Source: Jaapia argillacea MUCL 33604
Lineage: Eukaryota; Basidiomycota; Agaricomycetes; Jaapiales; Jaapiaceae
Assembly (NCBI GenBank): GCA_000697665.1
Contig: KL197714.1
Span: 1,242,497 to 1,306,496, forward strand
Direction: 5' to 3'
DNA: 64,000 nucleotides
The notes below the pieces were generated by a model. It worked only from the letters and a program-made list of their open reading frames with translations, made no database searches and was not told the origin of the DNA. Shown in pieces: positions 35,227 to 46,308 of this stretch. Each line of letters opens with the position of its first letter. Position 1 is the stretch's first letter. Both the position numbers and the translations under genes were made by a program.

Positions 35227-38200
35227 ATGTCGACCTCAACAAACCCCCAACAACAAGCCCCCCTCTCCCTCGACACCCTAATCTCAGAAATAACCTCCCC
35301 AACTTCCTTCCCAGCCCTCGCACACCTCCTCAAATCATTCGCTCCTAAAGATGTCAGAGATGTCATACTCGGTAGTACGCTGAGCGGTGGTGGTGATCCG
35401 TTGGATGTCTTGGACGTCGTTAGCAATACTCTTGGTGTTCTTTGGATCTTGTGAGTCGCTTTAGTTCTCAAGGAGGGTGAAGGGATGGCTGATTGGGTGG
35501 GGGTGTAGGTCGGCGAGGGTCAATGCGCACCCGCAGGCTAGACCGAGGTTCAGCTACATTGAACAATTCTGTGCCACTTTCGATGTTAACCAGGCGAGGT
35601 TGGCTCCCGAACGAGGTGAGCTGGACTATCCCCTCTATTCCTCCCTGCGCCCCTCTAACCAAATCACCAGTAACACTACTCGCAAGAGGTATAGTCAACA
35701 TCTCACACCAGATGGGCGACGTGAGTCTTCCCATCCTTGCATACATCACCCCGCATACATCCGCTCCATCCCATCCCGCATACACCCACTAATCCCTACC
35801 CTCTGCACCACGCCACAGCCAAAACTATCCCTAAAACCTCTCTACGACCTCCTAACCCGATTCCCTCCAAACCTCTCATACTTAACACCTCTACACCCTC
35901 TATTCGTAGTCGTAAGTCCTTTTCCTCTCCCTTTTTTCTTTTTTCTTTCTTCGGGATTGGGATTGGTGATTGTGAGATGGTTTCGGATTTGTTCGTGAAA
36001 GTTTGATTTACATAACTTATTGCTGAGATTTTGGATGTTCGGTTTTTTGGGCTCGAGGGTGGTTTCTGTTTCGTATTCGCCATTGACGGTCCTCGAGTCC
36101 TGTCATTTGTATCATCAAAATTCCAACCTCTTTCCTTTGTATCTTCACTTCTTTCCTATCTGCTTTCGCTGGGACGTTTCACCTCGTTCGCCCCCATATC
36201 TTTCGTTCGCGTTCATATTCTCGTCTGTTTCGTTTACGTTCACGTTCTCATCTATTTCGCTTGTGTTCACATTGTCATCTATCTCGTTCACGCCTTTCGC
36301 GTCCTTCTCTTTCGGTCACGTTCACGTCTTTCTGATTGTGTTTGGACGTCTGATGAAATCCTTTCTGCATCCTTTCATATACTCTCTTCTTTTGGGGGCA
36401 TTCATCACCCATCTCCTTACTGGGACGTTCAAATCTCATCCCGTCCGCCTTCTTTTGGGCCTTTCGTACCTGCCCCATATTGACCTTCCCATCCTTCTAC
36501 ATCATTCGTCCACGCCTTTCGTTCGTTCACACCCTTCCCATCGGGAAATCACTTCTCAGTCTCCACGCCCCCCCCTCCCATTCTACAAACACTCCAGAAC
36601 TAACTACCCCCCCCCCAGGCATCCCTCCAATCCTCACACCTCCCCTCAACCCAACAAACACCAATCACTCGCGTCCTCTCAACACCGATAAAAGAAATAA
36701 ACACCAACCTGTGTCCAGATCTAGGTTATAATGATAATTTGGTTTATCATTATGTAGGAGGGTGTTGTTGGGTTGGGAGTAAAGTTTGGGTTGAGGTATG
36801 TTTGCCTCTCACCCTCCTCTCTTCCTCTCTCTATCTGGAACTGATTGGATCTGATTTATGTTGTTGGTGTCGTTCTCCCTTCATCCACTGTGGTCGAATT
36901 TACTCCCTGGCAACGTCCAAAGGCTCAAGAATTCTTCGAGATAGTGATTGGAGCTCCCGCTCAAGCTCCTAGTGCGATACAAATGGAAGCGGCGAAGAAG
37001 TTGCTTTTGGTTCAGTTGATCAAGGATGGGAAGGTTCGTTCTTCTCACTCTTCCTTTATCTCCCCTGTAGCTAATCATTCCCTCCCCCCTTCCCCCCCCT
37101 TCCCTCCCCCTCCCATTCTCTCAATTTCGCTCGTTTCCCCTCGCTCCACTCAGCTCTCCCCCCTCCCAAAATACACACACCCACACCTCCCCCGCCTCCT
37201 CAAACAAACACCCTACCACCTCCTCGTTAAACATTTCCCTCTTCAGTTAGGAGAGCTGAAAAGTGTGGTGGAGAAGGAGAGGGATGTGTTCGTTGCTGTT
37301 CGTCATTCTCCTTCCTTTGTTGATCGGGCTCTGAGCTCATTATTTTGTCCCGAATCCACTTCGACTCTAATCGAATCAACCCCAACCCCAATTGAATCAA
37401 CTCCACTCTAATTGAATCGACTACGACCCCCCACCCCCACCGCCCATCCCCAACTCGAATTGAATTGACTAGGACGAGAACTTGGGTTTAGTACTTCAAG
37501 TATTAGATGCAGCTCCGCGATGGGCGATACAGAAATTGACGCATACGTATCTTTCGCTTGGGTTGGGTGAGATTGCGAAGAGTGTTGGGATGGAGGGGGA
37601 GGTTGAGGAGGTTGGGAGGATTTTGCTTAGTATGGTATGCGTTTTTTCTCTCCTTTTCCTCCACTTTACCACCCTTCCCTTCCTCCACTCCTTCCCTTCA
37701 ACCCTTTCCCTCCCCTCCCCTCCCCTCCCATCACATCACAACTTCCCTTCACTTCAAGACCGCTTCACGACCCCCACCACCCACTAACACACACACCCAG
37801 ATCGAGAAATCCGAGATAAACGCTACAATCTCCATAGACGGTACCGTCACCTTTAACGATTCTGTTGCTGGGAGAGGAGGGGTGAGTAAAGGGGAGATGG
37901 ATAGGGCGTTGAGGGAGGCTCAGTATCAAGCTGAGGTTTTGCAGTATTTGGAGAGGGAGGTTGGGAGGAGTCGGGAGTATTTGGTCAAGGTTCGTTCCAT
38001 CTCTTTCCCCCCACCTCCCCTTTTTTTATCGCGCCGACTTTTTTTGCGCGTCGACGTCTCTTTTTCGCGCCTACGTCGCTTTTTTTTAAATCACGAACGT
38101 GGATATTTTTGCTGACGCTCTTGGCGGTGTAGGCTGCGAAAGGGAGGGACGAAGTGTGGGGTGGTGCACCTGGTATTGGAGATGAGGATTTGATGTTGGG

Positions 38201-38237
38201 TGTTGGACCTGGTGCGGCTGTGTGGGAAGGCGATTAG
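35227..38237 (+). CDS. CSN3: COP9 signalosome complex subunit 3
   Basis: Subunit of the COP9 signalosome, which removes Nedd8 from cullins. Exons in order encode MSTSTNPQQQAPLSLDTLISEI, PRFSYIEQFCATFDVNQ, VTLLARGIVNISHQMGD, LKPLYDLLTRFPPNLSYLTPLHPLFV, INTNLCPDLGYNDNLVYHYVGG, EFFEIVIGAPAQAPSAIQMEAAKKLLLVQLI, YHLLVKHFPLQLGELKSVVEKERDVF, and a PCI-domain stretch APRWAIQKLTHTYLSLGLGEIAKSVG plus INATISIDGTVTFNDS, then a coiled-coil-like tail AEVLQYLEREVGRSREYLVK. The protein ends AAVWEGD with the stop at 38235-38237. An intron may lie just before the ATG (acceptor cccacccag at about 35225). One internal intron, from about 35910 to 36620, is unusually long and repetitive. Exon edges are approximate. 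Confidence 0.82.
36120..36480 (+). repeat. Degenerate pyrimidine-rich repeat inside a long CSN3 intron
   Basis: Variants of ttcgttcacgttc and tcatctatttcg recur in loose tandem, densest at about 36190-36340. The pattern is on the CSN3 sense strand, within an intron of roughly 700 bases, when nearly all other introns in the window are 50-75. A 223-codon frame through it has low-complexity composition and is not counted as coding. Confidence 0.6.
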
Positions 38238-38557
38238 AGTTGCGTTTCGCTTTTTTGGTGGAGGGGAGAAGGATTTTGTTTTGGACAATGAGCCATGGGG
38301 TGTATGCGTCTTTTTGAATTCTACGTTCTGATTTTCGTGCGTCACTGGGAGGTCAAGGGATTAGGTAGGGGGGTTGAATGCGTGATGTTATTTCTGTTAG
38401 GACCTGTGCGATGGCTATGGTGGAAGCATCAGGGGTGGACGCAACAATGGAAGTCTCGTCAGGATGATCGGTACAACATTGGATACATGTCTCAGACGAA
38501 TCTACGCATGCGGAACAGCCGACCAACAAATCGGCTATACGACTGTAATCTCAAAAA

Positions 38558-38735
38558 CTGGTTGAACTCGATAGTGTACAACATCAGTTCACTGTCAAGT
38601 TCAGCCGACCAGTGAGAGCGAGAATCAGAGCGAGAGGTCTCGAAACAGAGGGCGGGGAAAGAACTAGTCTTCGACAAGTGGATGAACTCGGTAGCGAATC
38701 ATTTCTCGTTTCACTATCAAGTTCAGCCCACCGAG
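38558..38735. repeat. Diverged direct duplication, two copies about 120 bp apart
   Basis: Copy one (38558-38612) and copy two (38678-38735) share tgg-tgaactcg-tag, then tcact-tcaagttcagcc and a gag-rich end, with scattered substitutions and a small length difference. The intervening sequence is purine-rich. Its origin is unknown. Confidence 0.6.
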
Positions 38736-41229
38736 GAGATAGTGGAAGGGATTTAATGAGAGCAGTGGATTGGTTTAGGAAGAGGGATGAAGTGAGCATG
38801 GAAAAAAGGGCATGGAATGAAGTAGCGGCTAAGGAGAAAAATGGTCGGGAAAATGGGAGGGGGGTGTACGTCGCACACCTATCTGCCCGACCTAGAAATT
38901 TTTATTTCCACCCCCTCTCCCTCGGGTTCTTCTCTCCTCGACAGACGACGTTGAAAGAGGGCGAATCTCCATGTCGAGAGAACAAAAAACGGAGTCCCCC
39001 TCGGTCATAAGAAAATCGCCGACAAAACCAGCACCCGCTCCAGACGAAAACTAGGAAATTGGGAGCAAGTATAGAGAGGAGGGGGGTGAGGAGAGGTCCG
39101 ACACTTTTTCTTCAAAGTTGTTTGCTTTATACGCTGTGGGTCCCAAAAATTTCCGATTTGAGGGGGTGGACTTTGCATGGGCCATATATGGCGATCGCCA
39201 TGCCAGATTAAGAGAACAATGGTTTGATGGGAAGTGAGTTGGAACTCAGCCGGCTTCGGTGGGGACGCCGAAACTACAGGGGATCCTGACCGAGAGGAAA
39301 CGGGACTGCAAACTATACACAAGGCGACTGAAGATTGGTCGACCCCAACCTTTTTGTGAATACTAAGACCATAGCTATATCATACATGCACATCCCTAAC
39401 GTTCACCTGCCATTCCACAAATCCAACACGCATAGTACGAGGTGATCCCAAAAGAAGCCCCAGCGGTACGAGGCTTTGATCTTCCATGCTACTTATCTCG
39501 GTGCCGAATTCGAGACGCCCCAAAAATGACAGGATAATCCGGAGACGCTTTCCAGTCGCGGTTCTGACTCCCGCGTTCAAGGTCATCCCCATCGAGCCGC
39601 ATCTTCGCGGAACCGCCGCAATCCAGGAGACCAAATGGACTTAATATTCCGAGCTGTCGAGAGTTTGACGAGCACCTTTGAGAAGAGATTGTTCTGTTGT
39701 TGGTTGTCGAGTTTGACCGACGGTGGAATTCCAATTGTAATCGAAACCACCGCTCCTGGAATTTTCGGAGCCAACCGAAAGATGTCGAAAGGGCAGCTAG
39801 GATTATACAACAACGACGATGATCCCAGACCCGCATTCGTTCGTGCATCAACGGCTATAATCTTTGTATGACTATGATAACATCAGAACTTACACAAGAA
39901 ACGTGCATCGCTACTTTGCTTCTCATCTCATCCCTTGACTTCAATGGCGGAGGCTCCATCTCGACACCTACCCCTAGGAGACTTGGCTCGCTATCATTAA
40001 TTCTCCAAGGTTAACCTGGCTTGGGGTCTCGTGAAGTATTTCTGGCTCACCGGCTCCAGTCGATTTGAGAGCGCATTTGCTCCCGATTTGAAGGGTTCCC
40101 GGAATCACATCGAGGGCAATCTCATACAGGGCCAGCTAATGCGCCAACTGTACAGTAATCGACGGATTATGATGGGGGATTCGGTGCCTCGGAAGGACTT
40201 TATAACCACGTAAAATTCGTGGAAGGCATTGACGTACCTTCGTGGAGAACAGACATCAATCTGTCAGTTCTGCCAACATGCGTGAGCAAAATCCCATACC
40301 ATCAAATGCCATAGACTTGAAGATGACCAATAGGTGTACATCACTACCCCGCATAACACCAGCGAGTGACTGGCATTCGAGCATGGTGGGGTAGATCGCG
40401 GGGTTTGGGTAGGGAGAAGCTGAGAACCAACTCGTCGTTCTGAGAGTCAGATTCCTGAGAGTCAGATTCCCTTCCCGTTTCCTCGTGGCCAGCGGAGGTC
40501 TTCGTAGATATTGAAACTAGCACGTCGAGTGCGGACGAAAGAAAGCAAAATTCATCGTTGCAAGTTCGATTACTGTTTGACTGGTCTGTGAACAAGTGTT
40601 ACGCCACAGTTGTTGAAATTAACGGATCAGCGGAGCGACTTATCCGTTGCCCATCCCAAACTCCCCCCCAGCTCGGCGTACAATGTCTCTAACTTATGAT
40701 CGTCCAAGAACCTGCATACGACCCATCTCTACTCATCCCTTCTTCTTCCAGGCTCAAACTCTTCCTCGTCACCTCCGCTTTATCTGATTCATCGAAGATG
40801 GTTGGATAAAAATAAACGAAGGAAATGGATGCCCCGAGATTCTACCAGTCTTACTGTGTTATCGTGTCTTTTTCGTGTCATGTTCATCTCGCTAAGACCC
40901 TCGGTTCATAATATCCATGTCAGCCTCTATCTTCAGCCTGGCATGCCTTCCGCTCCGAACCAATCTTCGCCTCTGATACAAACTTTCTTGCTTTGCACCT
41001 AGCCCACTTGAAGACCGAATATCGGGCCCCATCCAAGATACGCTCCATCTAATACCCTCCCACGGGCACGGAAGTGCGTTCCCGCCATGCTTATGCCGTT
41101 AATCGAGAACACCATGAATCAGCTCTCATGCCTTCTCCCAAACGCTTTCTGTAAGCAAGACTAAAACCTCTCACGACAACGTTGATCAACCATACCTCGT
41201 CTCACGAAACACCGCCCGAAATGGTGCGA

Positions 41230-41237
41230 GATAAAAG
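41230..41237 (+). promoter_or_regulatory. TATA-like element of quinone reductase copy 1
   Basis: GATAAAAG lies about 46 bases before the ATG at 41277. The same octamer precedes copy 3 (about 47284-47291, ATG at 47331) at nearly the same distance, but I do not find it before copy 2. Conservation at matching positions supports function. Confidence 0.45.
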
Positions 41238-41276
41238 CTCGGCTCCCACCAAGCTTGCGGGGCCAGAAAGTTTTGA

Positions 41277-42291
41277 ATGTGCTTTCCCTCAAAACGGCAG
41301 AAAACGGACAAAGGCGAATCGAAGCCTTTGGAAACTGCTACCCATCCCTCCACAGCTAGAGATACAAATACCCCAGCTCCAGTTGCTAACACCGTTTCTG
41401 AAACCACCAATCCCATCCACACTACTCCCTCCACAGATACCACCATGGCCTCCTCCCCTAGACTCGCCATCGTCATCTACTCGATGTACGGCCACATTGC
41501 CAAACGTGAGTAACGCGCCCTACCCTTTTGGTCGTCTACGGGGTCGTCTCACTCGAGTCCAAACCAGTCGCCGAGGCAATCAAGTCCGGTGTCGAAGGTG
41601 CCGGCGGGAACGTCACCATCTACCAGTACGTCTCCTCCTTTGATAGCTGTACCCCGACGTTGACGTACATCCAGGATCGCCGAGACCCTCTCAGACGAGA
41701 TTCTCACATTGGTCAAGGCACCCCCCAAGGCTGATTATCCCATCTTGAACCCCATGGACCTCGCCAAGTTCGACGGTTACCTCTTCGGTATTCCCACTCG
41801 TTACGGCAACATGCCCGTCCAATGGAAGGTGCGCTTTATCTCCCCCAAACACGAATCACGTGTAAAGATGTTTATCATTCGGGTTATAGGCCTTCTGGGA
41901 TTCCACTGGTCCCCTCTGGGCCAACACCGCCCTCTGCGGCAAATACGCTGGCATGTTCGTTTCCACCGGATCCGCTGGTGGAGGACAAGAGTCAACCGCC
42001 ATGTCCTGCATGTCGACCCTCGTCCATCACGGTTTGATCTACGTTCCTCTCGGATACAAGTACGTCTTCCAGCAGATGGCCAACTTGGATGAGGTTCGCG
42101 GTGGTGAGTTCCTTTCAACCCCTTTCATGTATTGAATCGGATTCTGAGTTGCCATCGTAGGATCTCCATGGGGTTGCGGAACTTTCGCCAACTCCGATGG
42201 CTCCCGTCAACCCACTCCTCTCGAACTCGAGATCGCTACCTTCCAAGGAAAGGCGTTCTACGAGTACGTTTCCAGGGTTAAGTGGGATTAG
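41277..42291 (+). CDS. NAD(P)H:quinone oxidoreductase, WrbA/Pst2 flavodoxin family (copy 1)
   Basis: FMN-binding reductase that reduces quinones by two electrons, protecting against oxidative stress. The core begins [17 protein letters not shown], the phosphate-binding FMN loop. It continues [115 protein letters not shown] and [15 protein letters not shown]. Five exons; the first four introns I checked have GT-AG ends and the same positions as in copies 2 and 3. A Ser/Thr/Pro-rich N-terminal extension of about 60 residues starts MCFPSKRQK. An internal Met (MASSPRL) marks where the core starts and could be an alternative start. Cys2 beside basic residues may be lipidated, which is inference. 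Confidence 0.92.
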
Positions 42292-42479
42292 AAAACTGGA
42301 AAGGGATCGGTGGATGGCGAGATGCGAAGATGGCTGTAGATGTATTTATACCACATTCACTTGCATTTTCATCTTGGAACTATATTTTGAACCTGCAACT
42401 GTCCGAGAGCTGCGAGCACAAGAATATTCGCACGAGCGAGTCTCCAACACCGTAGCGACATATTGGCAAACCAATTCAT

Positions 42480-44030
42480 TTACTCCTGTCCCGCACCAAC
42501 CCCCCCCCATGGTTCTACGACGATCTGACAACGGTGAACATTCAAACGTTCCAAATGAGCGTCTGACATCACAATCCCACTCAGCTGCAGCATATGCAGA
42601 GGCGCATTATGGATATCCCTCAACTTCAAGCAGGTCTCCAGGTCTTCCACCCAATTCTCTGAGATGTCGCCAGTCGAAGGAGGTGTCCGTTCAATCCGAA
42701 GAAGTCCCAAACTAGGACAAATGATCCCAGAATAGGCCTCCGGAGAACAAGGATCCAACTCGTAGACCGTACCGAGGGCCTCGAAGAAGTCCTGTTCCTG
42801 AAGATCCTTGACATTCATCATCCGGAGCCGAGTCCATCCCCTAAGACCATCGCTCCACTGGCTGACATCCAACATGTCACCCCACCCATCCATGAATAAA
42901 CACATCGGCTGGCGCGATGGAGACATGCATTTGGAAGTAATATGGGTAAAGAACCAGTAAGGATCTCCTTCCTTCACGGTGGCGTGGAGCGCCGAACAAT
43001 TCAAAGGTAAGGTTTCCGGAAGGTGGTTGAGTCGGGGTAGGGTGTACGATAGTGATATGGTGTCTTCGGGTAATAGGCCGAGACGAAGGTAATGTGGGGT
43101 CGCACCTGCACATTCGAGAGACGGGTTGGAGAGTTGTTGGAGATACTTGGTAAAATAGGACACGGTGTCCAGTTCGCCCTGGTGTGTCGTGACAATCGCG
43201 AGTGTGACAAGCGGGGGAAGGGAAAGGTGTGAAAGGACATGTGCGGTATCTTTTGGTTCCTCGAAGTCCAGTTTCACAACCTGAAGCTGCGAGAGTGTTA
43301 CTTTGCGGGAAGGACGCCGATAAGGACGGCGGCGGTAGGGGTCTATCGGACCAGCCTCCTGTAGACTGAGGATTCGTAGGGAGGGGCAGTTCTCCAAAGC
43401 AGAGAGGAAGAGTTCGGCTGAGGGGTGTGCATCCGAATGTTCGTGATACAATCGGAGGTCGACGAGCCCTGAGTAGATGGATGAGGACCATGGGAGAGAT
43501 GCATATTGAAGGGAGAGCACGCGGAGGTGAGGAGTGACGCCGCTGAAGAGTGAGGAGATGAGGAGCCCATCACCAAATTCATCTTCTGGTGTCTCGTCTG
43601 GATAGGCGATGACAAAAGAGTGCAACTCTGGAGCTGGTCTATCCATGAGGGGACGAAGAAATTGACAAAGATCGTCAATAGGCATCCCCGTAAACAGTAA
43701 CGAGTAAACTCGTGAAATGTTGGAGGAGAGTTGCTGGGAGCCGACGGAAATATCCTCAGGCTCCAGAAAGCAACCCACCCCCACATCGAGGAGGGCAATA
43801 TTCGATCGTTCGAAGAATAGGGGGGTCTGACGACTCGAGTCTGAGGTGATATATATCGTGGACCACAGATCACTCGAGGAGAGCGCAATTTCCCTCCATC
43901 GACGACAGACGGCTGTGATGGCCAACCACTCTCTGTCTGATCCGCGTGGGGCCTCTTGGGGGATGTGCTTGAATATTTCAAGAAGGATCTCCGATGGAAC
44001 TAGGCAAGTGTAGTCCGTAGATGATTGCAT
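42480..44030 (-). CDS. F-box protein, single exon, 516 residues
   Basis: Probable SCF ubiquitin ligase adaptor. The ATG at 44030 starts MQSSTDYTCLVPSEILLEIFKHIP, followed by DREWLAITAVCRRWREIALSSSDLWSTIYI, a complete F-box with the usual Trp residues. The rest is an irregular leucine-rich region with many L-x-x-L strands and an ending IVMSDAHLERLNVHRCQIVVEPW. The frame is uninterrupted for the full length. An upstream in-frame stretch without ATG extends to 44057, and an acceptor-like tctcag lies there, so a short first exon is possible. It sits between two quinone reductase copies; no functional link is evident. Confidence 0.85.
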   Translation of the reverse strand: MQSSTDYTCLVPSEILLEIFKHIPQEAPRGSDREWLAITAVCRRWREIALSSSDLWSTIYITSDSSRQTPLFFERSNIALLDVGVGCFLEPEDISVGSQQLSSNISRVYSLLFTGMPIDDLCQFLRPLMDRPAPELHSFVIAYPDETPEDEFGDGLLISSLFSGVTPHLRVLSLQYASLPWSSSIYSGLVDLRLYHEHSDAHPSAELFLSALENCPSLRILSLQEAGPIDPYRRRPYRRPSRKVTLSQLQVVKLDFEEPKDTAHVLSHLSLPPLVTLAIVTTHQGELDTVSYFTKYLQQLSNPSLECAGATPHYLRLGLLPEDTISLSYTLPRLNHLPETLPLNCSALHATVKEGDPYWFFTHITSKCMSPSRQPMCLFMDGWGDMLDVSQWSDGLRGWTRLRMMNVKDLQEQDFFEALGTVYELDPCSPEAYSGIICPSLGLLRIERTPPSTGDISENWVEDLETCLKLRDIHNAPLHMLQLSGIVMSDAHLERLNVHRCQIVVEPWGGVGAGQE

Positions 44031-44257
44031 ATCATTCAAATTGCGAAGAGGAGCCAAGATCTGAGAGGTACTGTATGTGAGCTAAAATCATCCCTGCCAC
44101 GAATAAGTCCCAGAACTCAACTGATCAAAGACGCGTCACACTGGAAAGTGATAAAACTGTTGCAAAATGCCCGGTTTTATTCAGAAAACACAATAGAAGA
44201 TAAGTGGTTTTCATGCAACGAGAGATCGACGGAGAGGACGGCTGCAGAATGCGTCGC

Positions 44258-44363
44258 GGTGTCTGGGCTCACGTGGGCAGGCAGTCCACGCGAGCGGAGT
44301 TGAAAACTCGGGAGGACCCGAGTTGCGCACGAGCTCGCACGAGGCCAGCCATCTCCAGACACC
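44258..44363. ncRNA. Candidate structured RNA: nested and competing hairpins
   Basis: The outer arms GGTGTCTGG (44258-44266) and CCAGACACC (44355-44363) are perfectly complementary. Inside are a 9-bp stem with one A-C mismatch (44267-44276 with 44286-44295) and a perfect 8-bp stem AACTCGGG/CCCGAGTT with an AGGA loop (44305-44324). A 5-bp hairpin GAGTT/AACTC (44297-44301 with 44305-44309) would compete with the last stem. The layout resembles a small multi-arm RNA or a switch. It does not match tRNA, 5S, SRP or spliceosomal patterns I know. It lies 230-330 bases before the F-box start on minus, so it could also be in that gene's leader. The strand is undecided. Confidence 0.3.
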
Positions 44364-44463
44364 AGACTTACTGTAGGCTCGCACAACGGAAAGCGTGCCC
44401 TCTCGACGCTCGTGTCACATTCTACCGACAACACAACAACCAACAAGCCAATCTATTCTGCTA

Positions 44464-45303
44464 AATCATTCGTGCGTCTCGGAGACACCCCGGTATCTTA
44501 AAACCCTTGCTTCTGTCCCACAATACGGTGTACAACCGTGTGCTAGGTGACAAAACGTTGGTGAGAAGATCTTTGTTCTCTCTCAGCTCCCCCTCGAGAA
44601 GCAACCAATCTGTCGATCGTCGCCGTTGTCCACCTTCGCGGCGATGTGCGAGACTGTCTCGTCCGGAGCTTTTCCCAGCATCTTAGGTGAGTAGACGGTA
44701 GATGCCTTGGTTGCGCTCTTCGAAAACTCCATGAGACCCCAGCGTCTCTATCGAGACCGGCCCTTGGCGAAAAGCCCTCCCATACCATCTGATCCATGTC
44801 TTTTCGGGGTGCTTAGTTCCACCGTCCACGATGCCATCGGAAACCTCGTGCCCTTGCGTTGAGTTGCTTCGATCTTCGCTGACCAGCCAGGAGTTATTTT
44901 TGAACTGATGCGAGGTCGGAACCGACTGAAGACACCGGCGAAGGACGTATCAGATACTTATCAGATAGTGGCAAACGCTACCACTCCCACAACTGCCCGG
45001 TGATCATGTCAAGTTTGGTATATCGATTACCACATACACAGAGAAAGGTACAACGAATCAAGCGTTTACAACAGAACCTCAAAATCGAAGGCAAAAAACA
45101 AATCTGCGGGGTTTGAGGGGAGATATCAACTAGGTAGGGTAACGTGAGGTATATTGGATGTAACAATACATTATGTGAATGCGAGAAACGGTCTATGGGT
45201 ATGATAAATTTTAATGATGAAAGTAGAACCAGTCTGTATGTCGGTCCAACGGCGCCAGCCATAACCAACGACTGCAATGGTATCTCGTCCGGTGTCAAAT
45301 CAC
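44464..45303. other. Intergenic interval without a supported gene
   Basis: Only short open frames without motifs are present. The right part is the 3' flank of quinone reductase copy 2. Confidence 0.4.
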
Positions 45304-46308
45304 TCAGAACTTCACCCTCGCGAGGTAGTCATAGAACGACTTCCCCTGAATGTTGGCGACCTCAATCTCAAGAGGTGAGGGCATGCGCTGACCATCTGGG
45401 CTGGCGAATGTGCCAGAACCCCACGGTGATCCTGCACCACGATGACAACCTGTTAGCCGTTGACAATGAAATGGAGTAGAAACGACGTACCACCACGGAC
45501 TTCGTCGATGCTCGCCAGTTGCGACATACAATACTTATAACCAAGGGGCACGAAGATCATCCCATGATGTATAAGCGTTGACATGGCAGCGATAGCTGTC
45601 GACTCTTGACCTCCACCGAGAGAGGCAGTGGAGATGAACATGCCAGCGTATTTACCGGCAAGAGCTCCCGTTGCCCATAATGAGCCCGTCGCGTCCCAGA
45701 ACGCCTGAAGATAAGATTAAGGGAGTTAATGCGGTGCATAAAATATTTCACGGACAGACGTACCTTCCACTGTGCGGGAAAGTTACCGAAACGAGTAGGA
45801 ATGCCGAAGAGGAAAGCGTCGAATGTCGCGAGTTCCGCCGGGTTGATGACGGGATATGGTTGCTTTGGCGGTGCCCGCATTTTTGCGAGGACTTGGTCGG
45901 ATAATGTCTCGGGAATTCTAAAATCATCGACGGTGTTCAGCGGGAGATAGGGTACGCTGGAAAATGCGATACATACTGGAATATCTCAGCCGATCCACCA
46001 GCACTTTCAATTCCGGCCTTTTCGGCTTCGGCCACTACGACAGGTTTGAGTACCGAGACACCAATATAAGCAGAATGGTAAATGGACTCACGTTTGGAGA
46101 TGTGACCGTACATTGAATAGATGATAATGGCCACCTTAGGACCACGCCCGGGACCAGTGATATCAAGGGCGGGAGTTGGTGTATATGCCGGAGCTACAGC
46201 AACCTCGGGTGCAGGGACAGGAGGAACCTTGGAAGGGGTCGAAGGCCGATGACGCTTTTCGCCCTTCTCAAAGTGGCCGGACTTCTGACGCTTGAAGGGA
46301 AAAATCAT
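45304..46308 (-). CDS. NAD(P)H:quinone oxidoreductase, WrbA/Pst2 family (copy 2)
   Basis: Inverted paralog of copies 1 and 3, with the same five-exon plan. The ATG at 46308 gives [20 protein letters not shown] and a Pro/Ala-rich tail, then [140 protein letters not shown] and [17 protein letters not shown]-site motifs are intact. The N-terminus differs from its siblings in lacking Cys2 (Ile instead) while keeping KRQK, and no TATA-like GATAAAAG is seen. It is divergent with copy 3, with about 1 kb between their starts. Confidence 0.92.

Larger units (their letters stand above)
38238..41276. other. 3-kb gene-poor interval
   Basis: No supported gene. It holds a diverged direct duplication (38558-38735, listed separately), a 14-bp perfect palindrome at 39188-39201, and a short tandem duplication of gagagtcagattcc at about 40438-40470. 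On minus, 39380-39850, two overlapping frames read protein-like (one with YNPSCPFDIFRLAPKIPGAV), but they stop and cannot be linked by good introns. It may be a gene relic. The right end holds the promoter of the first quinone reductase. Confidence 0.4.

Noticed and set aside
36020-36691. A 223-codon plus frame within CSN3
   Set aside because: It is low-complexity, lies inside an intron between well-matched CSN3 exons, and has no recognisable domain.
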